A stretch of 64,000 bases of DNA, taken from Bacteroidales bacterium. Lineage in GTDB: Bacteria; Bacteroidota; Bacteroidia; Bacteroidales; P3. Below are positions 1-7,162 of this stretch, piece after piece. The stretch covers positions 1 to 64,000 of the forward strand of contig JAEEZY010000001.1 of assembly GCA_016292015.1 (NCBI GenBank). The letters are read 5' to 3'. The position numbers and the translations under genes were made by a program. The number at the start of each line of letters is the position of its first letter. Positions within the stretch are counted from its first letter, which is position 1. Under the pieces are notes generated by a model. That model made no database searches, was not told the DNA's origin, and worked only from the letters and a program-made list of their open reading frames with translations.

Positions 1-400
1 AAGTTTTTCTCCTTTATCAACTAACTCAGACCTGTGAATTGTTGTGCAATAGTGAGAGCAATGAACGCTTGTATTCATTGCTGAACCGAAGCCGACATTG
101 ACTTCGAATGAGGCAGCCATCCGTAATCTCCGGAAATTCCGAAAGCTGTAAAATGATTCCATATAAAAGCAGGCAGCCGCTGTGCGGCTGCTTTGACTGA
201 ATCCATTTTTTCATCAATGTCGTATTTGCTTATGTCGCAATTTCCCCTATAGGTGATTTTTAATGGAGGATTTCGGGCTCTTCTGTTTGCACCGCTTTTT
301 TATACAAATCAAACTCTCTTTTATTTCACCCTTTTAACATTTCGTCGGGTCATTACATCTATGGGGGAGAGGTATGCAGCAGGATCTACCTTTTGCCAAC
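1..400. other. gene-free left edge with two inverted repeats
   Basis: No convincing coding region is seen here. There is an 8-bp inverted repeat (58-65 with 74-81, 8-nt loop) and a GC-rich 8-bp hairpin with a 3-nt loop (173-180 with 184-191) flanked by short A and T runs, which could be a terminator for a gene outside the window. The short open frames have no recognisable features. Confidence 0.4.
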
Positions 401-431
401 AAAAAAGCCTCGCTTCTCAAGACGAGGCTTT
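401..431 (-). terminator. rho-independent terminator
   Basis: A perfect 9-bp stem (404-412 with 423-431, 10-nt loop) is followed on the minus strand by a run of T (complement of 401-406). It lies downstream of the minus-strand operon that ends at 684 and directly after the T9SS tail remnant at 459-503. Confidence 0.75.
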
Positions 432-458
432 CCCATGATTTGAGCAATAAATATATTA

Positions 459-503
459 TCTCACCACAACCTTCTGCAGCTGACGGTAATTTAAATTCCC
501 GAA
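459..503 (-). pseudogene. remnant of a T9SS sorting-domain C-terminus
   Basis: Read on the minus strand, this stretch encodes GNLNYRQLQKVVVR followed by a TAA stop at about 459-461. A basic and hydrophobic ending of the form KVVVR is typical of the last strand of T9SS type A sorting domains. The frame upstream has no domain match, and the intact terminator at 401-431 follows. I infer that the 3' end of a cargo gene survived a deletion that fused its terminator to the neighbouring operon. The fragment is short, so chance similarity is possible. Confidence 0.4.
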
Positions 504-627
504 AAAAAGAAGTGCCATATTGCAAATCCGTCACAACGGGTGCAACACCTCGACAGCATGCTCTAACAGAAAACCTTAGAATCCGCAAAACCCTCAAAAT
601 CCTCAGATCCTCTCCCCCTCTCGGCGA

Positions 628-655
628 GTGGCGGGCGGCAGAGGCCGCCCGCCAC
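628..655. repeat. 12-bp GC-rich perfect hairpin
   Basis: Arms 628-639 and 644-655 are perfectly complementary with a 4-nt loop. It lies 28 bases beyond the stop codon of the gene ending at 684. Neither side has a strong T run, so it may be an mRNA 3'-end stabilising structure or part of an interspersed element. Confidence 0.5.
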
Positions 656-683
656 AATGTTTTGATGATTTTAATATTTTAAT

Positions 684-3600
684 TCAATCCCGAACTAGGC
701 GTACCGATCGGCCGCGGTGGCGAATGTAGTTGCTCACGCTGATATCGTCGTCGTTGAAGTGCATGTAGTACACGGTGCTCTCACCGTAGCACGTACTCGA
801 CCAATAGTAGCCGTTCGTACCTACATTGTCCACCTCCGTACCGTAGCGGTAGCCCGCAGCAGGGAGGAATATGCAACCAGCTGCCTCAAGTTGACCCCAC
901 TGGCTGGATGTATATGTATTGCTTGTATAAGCACCTGAAGAGTTGTTGACATTTGTCACAGTCATTCCTGTTGGCAGGGTAAATGTGTCGGGGAATATTA
1001 TCACCCCACTGGTTCCGTTCACCGTTGCCTTGGCGTATCGTGCATTGGCTGTGCCTCCTACGGTTGATGCACTGCGGGTGGTGATAAGATAGTCCCACTC
1101 GTCGTATGTCATCGTTCTCCACATTCCTGGCTGGTTGCCGCCATTCGATATCGCGTTATACACGCCCCAATCCGCTCGGGCGTATGTGCCTGTCAGGTTG
1201 TTCGTATAGCTGCCTCCAGGATAAGAATCGCTGTACGATGAGCTTGTTGCCCAAGGCTGGTAAGCGTTTGCGCCGCTGTTCCACCCACTGGTTCCCCATT
1301 CGAAGAGGTCGATCCAACCGGTATATGACGATGAGATATTGCTGTTGGCACCACCGATCGTGTCGTACTGATGCTCTGCAAAGCGCCATGTGCCAGTCTC
1401 AGTTCCTCCACCACTCACAGTATGCGTCCCTGTAGTCGTGTATTGCAGATTACCTCTCGAGAACTTCACAGTCCGTCCCGCCGCTACGGTAAACACCGCG
1501 TTAGACGCTCCATTCTCATCAAAGGCACCGACAGCCTCGGCTTCGGTTGTGAACGACTGCTCTGTTCCGTAAGCTGTCCCTTCACTGTTTGTGGCATAAG
1601 CTCGCACATAATACGTCGTGCTAGCCGACAATCCTGTAATGCTACTGCTGAAACCTCCCGTACCGTTTCCGTCCGTGGTATGGCTATCACTGACGGTTGG
1701 GTTGTGACTCGTACTCCAGCACACGCCCCTCGCCGTGACGGTAGCGCCCCCGTCATCAGACACATTGCCTCCACAGTTTGCGGAATTTGCAGTAATATTA
1801 CTGACTGTAGAGGTTGTAACTGTTGCCATACTTACCCTGTCCCCGTCACGTACCAAACGTACCGATAAACCACATGAGCGGACGTAGTATCCTATGTTTA
1901 AATTTGTGTTTTTAAAGTACACACCATATGCGGAGCCTTCTGCTTTGTAATCGCTGGTCCAATAGCTACCGTTTGTACCAACATAACCGACTCCCCCACC
2001 GCCACCACGATACCCACTTGTAGGCAAAAATATTGCCCCTTGGGTCTCCATTTTAGACCATTGTGTGGCAGTATAAATGTTTGATACAAAATCAACACTG
2101 ACCGCATTTATACTTGTCGGGGCAGGTATTCCTGATGGATGATAATAAATATCAGGGAAAACTATAAGGCCACAAACTCCATCCACATTTGCTTTTGCAT
2201 AGCGAGCGTTCGCGGTTCCACCCACAGTACTTCCTGTACGAGTGTTTAGAAGATAATCCCACTCATCTTTTGTCATATTCCGCCACATCCCTGGTTGGTT
2301 ACCGCCGTTGCTAATAGCGTTGTACACCCCCCAATCGGCTCTTGCATAGGTACTCGTGAGATTGTTGTTGTAACTGTTACCTGGGGTATAATCATTAGAT
2401 ATTGAACTATTCGACCACGGTTGGTAAGCGACGGCACCGCTGTTCCACCCGCTCGTCCCCCATCCGAAAAGGTCTATCCAACCAGTGTAGGATGACGATA
2501 TATTACTGTTAGCTCCGCCAATAGTGTCATACTGATGTTCTGCAAATCGCCATGTGCCAGCCTCTATACCACCACCTGACACCGTATGAGTACCTGTCGT
2601 GGTATATTGCAAATTCCCTTTCGAAAACCTTACCTGTTTCGTTGCCGAAACTGAGAATAGTGCAATTGATGCACCGTTCGCATCAAATGCATTTGTCTGA
2701 GAATTATTTATATCTGATATTAGATGGCTTAACGTGTCTATCACACTGTCCTGATATGCTATTATCGAGTCCATACTGCTTGCTATAGAATCGAACCGAT
2801 GAGCCAACGAATCAAACCGATAGCTCCAGTCAGCCACAACCGTGTTTACTATGATATTTAGTGTCCTCAGGTTTACTGCGTCCAACTCTTCCGTTGGATC
2901 ACCAAGTTGTTTTATCTGCGTCTCAACAGCATTGCCCTGTGCCGCCACATTTGCCAAAGTCTGGCTCTCAGTAAACGATGTCAGATATCCAGCATCATTG
3001 GTAAACTCACTAACATTGGTCGGCACAGTCGGAATTGTCGGCTTGTTCGTCAAATCATTATAGTCTCCGCTAAAACCCGCAGGCAACTTCACATAGCTTC
3101 CTCCTGTCAGGAATATCGTGTCGTGTCCAATGCTCAATATCTGACTCTCAGTAAATGATGTTAAATAACCAGCGTCGTTGGTTAGCTCGCTCACATTGGT
3201 TGGCACACCTGCAGAAGTGATATACCCAGCATCGTTAGTGAACTCGCTAACGTTTGTCGGCACAGTTGGAATAGTCGGCTTGTTCGTCAGGTCGTTATAG
3301 TCTCCGCTAAATCCAGCAGGCAGTTTTACATAACTGCCACCAGTGAGATATATAGTGTCATTACTGATGCTTAACACCTGTGCCTCGGTGAACGATGTCA
3401 GATATCCAGCATCATTTGTCAATTCGCTGACGGATGTCGGTATCGTCGGTCGATTGATAAGATCGTTATAATCTTTGTCCCATGCCGTAAAGATCGGATC
3501 GCTCTCACTAGTCACGGAACCCATGTTATTGATGTAGTTCGTCACGTATGTCGTATCCACATAGCCTTGCTGCGCATTGTAATTAATCACGTAACTGCTA

Positions 3601-4340
3601 TCCACATACCCGTTCTGCGATATGTAGTTGATAATGGTGTCGCCTAAATGGTATTCGTTCACAATCCTCGACACGCTGTCGGCAAAATTGGGTTTATTTG
3701 CCAAGTCATTATAGTCGCCGCTAAAGCCAGCAGGCAACTTGACATAGCTGCCGCCTGTGAGATATATAGTGTCGTTGCTGATGCTTAAAACCTGCGTTTC
3801 GGTGAATGAGGTTAAATAACCAGCGTCATTGTTTAGTTCACTAACGTTTGTCGGTATAGTCGGCTTGTTTATAAGGTCGTTATAGTCCTTGTCCCACGAG
3901 GTAAATACTGGGTCGGTTTCGGTGATATTCACTCCACCGACGATGTTATCTACAGTACCTGCATGCAACGCGTATGGCACACTCACCATCTGCTGTGTGG
4001 TGGTAAGAATGTAGTTTGTGCCTCCATCGGGATCGACTTCGCTCTTCATAAAATAGGGGCCGTTGCTCCAGTCGATAGCGTCAAAACCGTCACCTCCAAT
4101 CATGGTTGTGAAAAGTCCGTTGTCGTTGGTGCGAACGGTCTCTGTCTGACTATATACTTCTGCACCCGTTTCTGAACCGCGAACAATTGTAATGCGAACA
4201 CCCACGTTGCCGTTGCTAACCAGATGACCGTCGTTATCACGTACTACGGCCTGGTAGGTCATCTTCTGCGGCGCCTGCGCCATCGCCACCACGCTCATCA
4301 ACACCGCCACTAAAACTAATAAACTCTTTTTCATAATCAT
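684..4340 (-). CDS. large secreted protein with tail-fibre-like repeats and two lectin-fold-like domains
   Basis: 1218 residues. Residues 1-22 are a signal peptide ending in AMAQ; the start may be Met1 or Met3. A conserved N-terminal region (about 23-135, PQKMTYQAVVRD...) is followed by about 340 residues with five copies of a YNDLxNKPTIP motif alternating with NDAGYLTSFTE, resembling phage tail-fibre shaft repeats. Two homologous domains follow (about 550-830 and 940-1218), each running from FSxGNLQYTTTG to a SVRLVRD ending. They resemble the FISUMP/sulfatase-modifying-factor-like C-type-lectin fold and are separated by an Fn3-like segment (about 835-930). The duplicated domains differ mostly at synonymous sites over long stretches. 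There is no T9SS tail. It is the last gene of the operon starting at 6319. I infer a surface adhesin or binding protein; the ligand is unknown. Confidence 0.8.
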   Translation of the reverse strand: MIMKKSLLVLVAVLMSVVAMAQAPQKMTYQAVVRDNDGHLVSNGNVGVRITIVRGSETGAEVYSQTETVRTNDNGLFTTMIGGDGFDAIDWSNGPYFMKSEVDPDGGTNYILTTTQQMVSVPYALHAGTVDNIVGGVNITETDPVFTSWDKDYNDLINKPTIPTNVSELNNDAGYLTSFTETQVLSISNDTIYLTGGSYVKLPAGFSGDYNDLANKPNFADSVSRIVNEYHLGDTIINYISQNGYVDSSYVINYNAQQGYVDTTYVTNYINNMGSVTSESDPIFTAWDKDYNDLINRPTIPTSVSELTNDAGYLTSFTEAQVLSISNDTIYLTGGSYVKLPAGFSGDYNDLTNKPTIPTVPTNVSEFTNDAGYITSAGVPTNVSELTNDAGYLTSFTESQILSIGHDTIFLTGGSYVKLPAGFSGDYNDLTNKPTIPTVPTNVSEFTNDAGYLTSFTESQTLANVAAQGNAVETQIKQLGDPTEELDAVNLRTLNIIVNTVVADWSYRFDSLAHRFDSIASSMDSIIAYQDSVIDTLSHLISDINNSQTNAFDANGASIALFSVSATKQVRFSKGNLQYTTTGTHTVSGGGIEAGTWRFAEHQYDTIGGANSNISSSYTGWIDLFGWGTSGWNSGAVAYQPWSNSSISNDYTPGNSYNNNLTSTYARADWGVYNAISNGGNQPGMWRNMTKDEWDYLLNTRTGSTVGGTANARYAKANVDGVCGLIVFPDIYYHPSGIPAPTSINAVSVDFVSNIYTATQWSKMETQGAIFLPTSGYRGGGGGVGYVGTNGSYWTSDYKAEGSAYGVYFKNTNLNIGYYVRSCGLSVRLVRDGDRVSMATVTTSTVSNITANSANCGGNVSDDGGATVTARGVCWSTSHNPTVSDSHTTDGNGTGGFSSSITGLSASTTYYVRAYATNSEGTAYGTEQSFTTEAEAVGAFDENGASNAVFTVAAGRTVKFSRGNLQYTTTGTHTVSGGGTETGTWRFAEHQYDTIGGANSNISSSYTGWIDLFEWGTSGWNSGANAYQPWATSSSYSDSYPGGSYTNNLTGTYARADWGVYNAISNGGNQPGMWRTMTYDEWDYLITTRSASTVGGTANARYAKATVNGTSGVIIFPDTFTLPTGMTVTNVNNSSGAYTSNTYTSSQWGQLEAAGCIFLPAAGYRYGTEVDNVGTNGYYWSSTCYGESTVYYMHFNDDDISVSNYIRHRGRSVRLVRD

Positions 4341-4408
4341 ATCTTTTATTGTTTTGTTGCTTGTTTGTGAATTGTAAATTGTGAATAGACAAATGTATTT
4401 GCTGACTG

Positions 4409-4909
4409 CTAACGTACTTTTGTTATCCTGTAACCATTTTCCGATGCTTTGCCTTTAACGCGCAGGATGTAACTCCCCGCTGCATGATCGGACATATCAA
4501 TTGCTGTCTTGCCGTTCTGCAGTTTTCCATCCTTCAGTTTCCGTCCGCTTGCGTCATACAAAGTGTAGCTCAGCCGCACTTCTCCAGCCACCCTGACGGT
4601 GATGTTGTCCGTTGTCGGGTTGGGGTATATCTTGATGTCCACTTCTATCGGTGTCGCCCCTTCAATCTTCAGTTCCTCCACGCTGTAAGCCTGCTGCACA
4701 CCCTCGGTCAGCCTTGCCGACAACCGCTCTGCGTTCGTGACCCTCGTCTTGGCGGGCTGCGTCGCCACCTGCCCTGCGGTGTAGCTCAGTTTCGCCGAAC
4801 CCGACACGGCATCGCCGCCCACAGTCGAGAATGTTGACTGAGCCGATACTGTACCAACAAATACAATCATCAAGATTAAAGCAATTGTCAATTCCCTATA
4901 ACTATTCAT
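4409..4909 (-). CDS. small secreted protein with T9SS type A sorting domain
   Basis: 166 residues. A signal peptide (about 1-23, ending VSAQ) is followed by a short mature region (STFSTVGGDAVSG...SYTAGQVA) and a C-terminal sorting domain that begins at IYPNPTTDNITV and ends in the basic ITKVR. This architecture marks outer-membrane export and surface attachment through the type IX system. The mature part is too short to hold an enzyme, and similar short proteins often precede surface-protein genes in Bacteroidetes. It lies 16 bases after the barrel gene and 68 bases before the 1218-residue protein, so co-expression is likely. Function beyond export is unknown. Confidence 0.8.
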   Translation of the reverse strand: MNSYRELTIALILMIVFVGTVSAQSTFSTVGGDAVSGSAKLSYTAGQVATQPAKTRVTNAERLSARLTEGVQQAYSVEELKIEGATPIEVDIKIYPNPTTDNITVRVAGEVRLSYTLYDASGRKLKDGKLQNGKTAIDMSDHAAGSYILRVKGKASENGYRITKVR

Positions 4910-4925
4910 ATTATTGTATTTATCG

Positions 4926-5672
4926 TTATCGTTTTAATTCTTTTCCAAAAGGTATTCCCACCCTCACGGTAATCTCGATGCCCCGTCCGAGGCGTCCACC
5001 TGTGGCCAGCTGCTGATCCATACTGGGGTTCAGCACCGTGGCGTTGCCGTTTCGCTCCTCGTTGGCGAAGTTGCGCACCAACCCCCAGTTGTAGCCCACC
5101 TCGCCCGAGAGGTATATCGCCCAGCCTTTGCCGAACACGGGATATTCCAACCCGGCGCCGCAGAACATGTCGAAGTCGTGCATCCGCATGTTGCTTCGCG
5201 ACAGCGGCATCTCTATCTCCCCGGTGAAGTCGTCCGAGTAGTTCACCCGTCCGCCCAGAGTGGCGTTCCACATCGGAGCCACCACCACGTAGGGCGACAG
5301 CAGGGTCTTGTGTATCGTGAAGTTGTATATCACGCCCACCCGCACGTCCAGGCAGTGCGCCCGCATGCGGTATTCCACGTCCACCCATTCCAGGTTCGCC
5401 CCTCTGCCGACGTAGGCGATTTCGGGCCTGACGGAAAGACCAAACGGTGTGCGGTACTGGAAATAGGCGCCGGCCACGGCGTTGGCAGTCATACGGTGCT
5501 TGTACATGTCGTAGCAGTCGGCCGTAAGCCGCATGTCGCCGATGCTTATGCCTGTCTTCACTCCGGCAGAGAACATCTGCATCGAGAGTCGGCTCTGTGC
5601 AGAAACGGAGAAGCTGACTGCCAGCAACACCACCGCCACAACAACTCTCTTGTTAATCCTAAAAGCATTCAT
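4926..5672 (-). CDS. outer-membrane beta-barrel protein (porin/PorT-like family)
   Basis: 248 residues with a signal peptide ending SVSAQ (about residue 26). The mature protein alternates aromatic and hydrophobic strands with short turns (GVKTGISIGDM, GAYFQYRTPFGLSVRPEI, EVGYNWGLV) and ends in a strand with a GIEITVRVGIPF pattern, as expected of an 8- to 10-strand barrel. No catalytic motif is seen. It is 50 bases downstream of the lipoprotein gene and 16 bases upstream of the T9SS cargo, so it may serve as an envelope partner of the operon. The family assignment comes from the overall pattern, not from a unique motif. Confidence 0.75.
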   Translation of the reverse strand: MNAFRINKRVVVAVVLLAVSFSVSAQSRLSMQMFSAGVKTGISIGDMRLTADCYDMYKHRMTANAVAGAYFQYRTPFGLSVRPEIAYVGRGANLEWVDVEYRMRAHCLDVRVGVIYNFTIHKTLLSPYVVVAPMWNATLGGRVNYSDDFTGEIEMPLSRSNMRMHDFDMFCGAGLEYPVFGKGWAIYLSGEVGYNWGLVRNFANEERNGNATVLNPSMDQQLATGGRLGRGIEITVRVGIPFGKELKR

Positions 5673-5680
5673 CCCTTTTT

Positions 5681-5715
5681 AACTTTTAACCTTTTAAGCG
5701 AAGCGACCCTTTTCA
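5681..5715. repeat. copy of an AAGCGAAGCGA interspersed motif
   Basis: The gap between the lipoprotein and barrel genes contains an ACCTTTTAAGCGAAGCGACC-like stretch. It belongs to the same motif family as 41480-41520, 54845-54900 and 58233-58293. It sits between genes transcribed on the minus strand, with its consensus reading on the plus strand. Confidence 0.5.
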
Positions 5716-5722
5716 TCCCCTT

Positions 5723-6319
5723 TCACAGACTTGTGATGGGCAACGAGATGCCGTCGCCGTCGGTGAACACACGGTAGCTGTCGGGCTCGATTATCACGCC
5801 ACGTTCGTCGGTTTTGTTACGCATAACTATGGCATAGCTGTAGCCTTTGATGCCGGCCTCGCACTTGGTGCCGGACACTAGCGTCACCTGCTCGCAGCTC
5901 CAGCCGCGCACGGCGTTCTCCGACCGCTCGACGGTATAAATCGTGAAGTCGTCGCCCGAGCCTATAACGTGAGCCTCCCTGCCCTGCGCCGAAGCATCGC
6001 CCTGCCACTCTTTGTAGGTGGCGAAATTGCGCTCGTTCTGCCGCTCCAGGCGCCAATGCATGTCGTAGAATTCGCCTGCATAGCCGTCAGACGCAAACGT
6101 CAGCGTCATGGGCGACGCCAACCAGTCGCCCTCCACATTGGGCGGCTCACTGCCCTCGTGTATAGGTATGTACTGCGAAAGCGTCGCCTGCTCTTCTGCC
6201 GAAAGCACCACCTCGGGTATCGTGCTGTTTTTTACCGGCAGAAGGATTATCTCGTCGGTCGGCTTCATACACCCCGATAGCAACAAGGGCAGCAAAAGCA
6301 TAATCGTTAATTTCCTCAT
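5723..6319 (-). CDS. lipoprotein, unknown function
   Basis: 198 residues. A short type II signal peptide has a lipobox LLLSGC with the lipidated Cys at 17. The mature part has no recognised domain; it contains segments such as NVEGDWLASPMTLTF, WRLERQNERNFATY and SYAIVMRNKTDERG that look like a compact beta-rich fold. It is the first gene of a four-gene minus-strand operon (lipoprotein, barrel, T9SS cargo, large secreted protein), behind a promoter about 300 bases upstream at 6621-6651 and a long structured leader. I infer an envelope-anchored accessory of the surface proteins downstream. Confidence 0.75.
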   Translation of the reverse strand: MRKLTIMLLLPLLLSGCMKPTDEIILLPVKNSTIPEVVLSAEEQATLSQYIPIHEGSEPPNVEGDWLASPMTLTFASDGYAGEFYDMHWRLERQNERNFATYKEWQGDASAQGREAHVIGSGDDFTIYTVERSENAVRGWSCEQVTLVSGTKCEAGIKGYSYAIVMRNKTDERGVIIEPDSYRVFTDGDGISLPITSL

Positions 6320-6614
6320 ATTTGAAGTGTTTGGTCGGTGTGGTGTTTATCGGTTTTTCCAAACCCTCCAATGGAACATTATAATAAGAAAGGCATGAGG
6401 GTTATGTGCTCATGTCCGTCAACTTGAGGGTTCTGCAAAACCTTAATCGGGAACGGGTCTATTGAACATATCTCATGCCTGACAGTATGTCGAATACATA
6501 CACATTCAAGCATAAAGCATAAATGCTCAGTCCTCCCGATTGTATTATTTGCAGATTTACAAGTTGGGACAAATGTCGCAATGCTTTTCTCGCATACTTA
6601 CATTCTCTCGTAAG
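6320..6614 (-). promoter_or_regulatory. long structured 5' leader of the four-gene operon
   Basis: About 295 nt separate the promoter at 6621-6651 from the start codon at 6319. In the RNA, GGCATGAG (6479-6472) is perfectly complementary to CTCATGCC (6399-6392). The segment AACCCTC occurs twice (6432-6426 and 6403-6397), and either copy can pair with GAGGGTT at 6368-6362 near the start codon, so mutually exclusive folds are possible. No known riboswitch class is recognised. Confidence 0.45.
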
Positions 6615-6620
6615 CGACTG

Positions 6621-6651
6621 CAAAAATACTGAAAATTTGGAAACAAGCAAA
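6621..6651 (-). promoter_or_regulatory. Bacteroidetes-type promoter of the 6319-684 operon
   Basis: On the minus strand, TTTG (6651-6648), a 19-nt spacer and TATTTTTG (6628-6621) match the TTTG/TAnnTTTG consensus of the Bacteroidetes primary sigma factor. The predicted start is near 6614. Confidence 0.6.
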
Positions 6652-6697
6652 ATCGGCAGTTTTTACTCGCCGATTGTAAGATTACGCAATGCAATTA

Positions 6698-6747
6698 TAC
6701 AAAAAAATGAACGAAAAAAACCGACTACACTACAAAAAAATGAACGA
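6698..6747. repeat. 17-bp direct repeat spaced 33 bp
   Basis: TACAAAAAAATGAACGA occurs at 6698-6714 and again at 6731-6747. The spacing of 33 bp is three times 11, the period seen in the arrays elsewhere in this window. It lies between divergent operons and could be a protein-binding site or a replication-slippage product. Confidence 0.6.
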
Positions 6748-6897
6748 ATAATCATTATGTCGTTACATTTTTATGAACGTATGATGGCGTTTAGGGTTGC
6801 CTGAACACCGTTAGCGCCAGAATAATTCGTACCCCCCCATTGTGACAGGTCTGCTGTCGTGGCGTCTTTGGAAGGGTGAGGTTTGGATGGCTTGCAG

Positions 6898-7073
6898 GTA
6901 GAAGCGGAATAGGAGAAGCCTATGATCAGAATAGGAGAAATGTAGGGGCAGTAGAAAGTCAGTATATGGTCAGTATATATCCGATGTGGGTAAAAAGTAG
7001 GAGAAAAGTAAAAGAAAGGTAGGAGAAAAATAGGTGAAAGGTAAAAGAAAGGTACAAGAAAAATAGGCGCGCA
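6898..7073. repeat. 11-bp phased degenerate array, locus A
   Basis: Seven consecutive 11-bp units run from 6997 to 7073: gtaggagaaaa, gtaaaagaaag, gtaggagaaaa, ataggtgaaag, gtaaaagaaag, gtacaagaaaa, ataggcgcgca. A looser part upstream (from 6898) has four more units and then three in other registers. Similar units alternate, which suggests a 22-bp higher-order repeat. The array lies in the gap before the 5'-nucleotidase gene, just upstream of its predicted promoter. Confidence 0.75.
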
Positions 7074-7116
7074 ATCATCTGACAAGGAAAAAATTGCAAG
7101 AATCAAAAATTCTATA

Positions 7117-7124
7117 TAGATTTG
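7117..7124 (+). promoter_or_regulatory. -7 element of the 5'-nucleotidase gene
   Basis: TAGATTTG fits TAnnTTTG and lies about 40 bases before the GTG start at 7163. No clear TTTG element is seen at -33. Confidence 0.4.
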
Positions 7125-7162
7125 CAGATTGTAATATTGCATCTATAACCAAGCTGTAACAG

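Noticed and set aside
334-657. 107-codon minus-strand gene
   Set aside because: It spans a GC-rich hairpin, low-complexity repeats and a terminator; the composition is that of non-coding DNA.
684-4340. Target protein of a diversity-generating retroelement
   Set aside because: The lectin-like heads fit in principle, but no reverse transcriptase or template repeat is visible, and the two heads differ mainly at synonymous sites rather than at adenines.
6898-7073. CRISPR array
   Set aside because: Units are 11 bp with no distinct spacers, and no cas genes are in the window.
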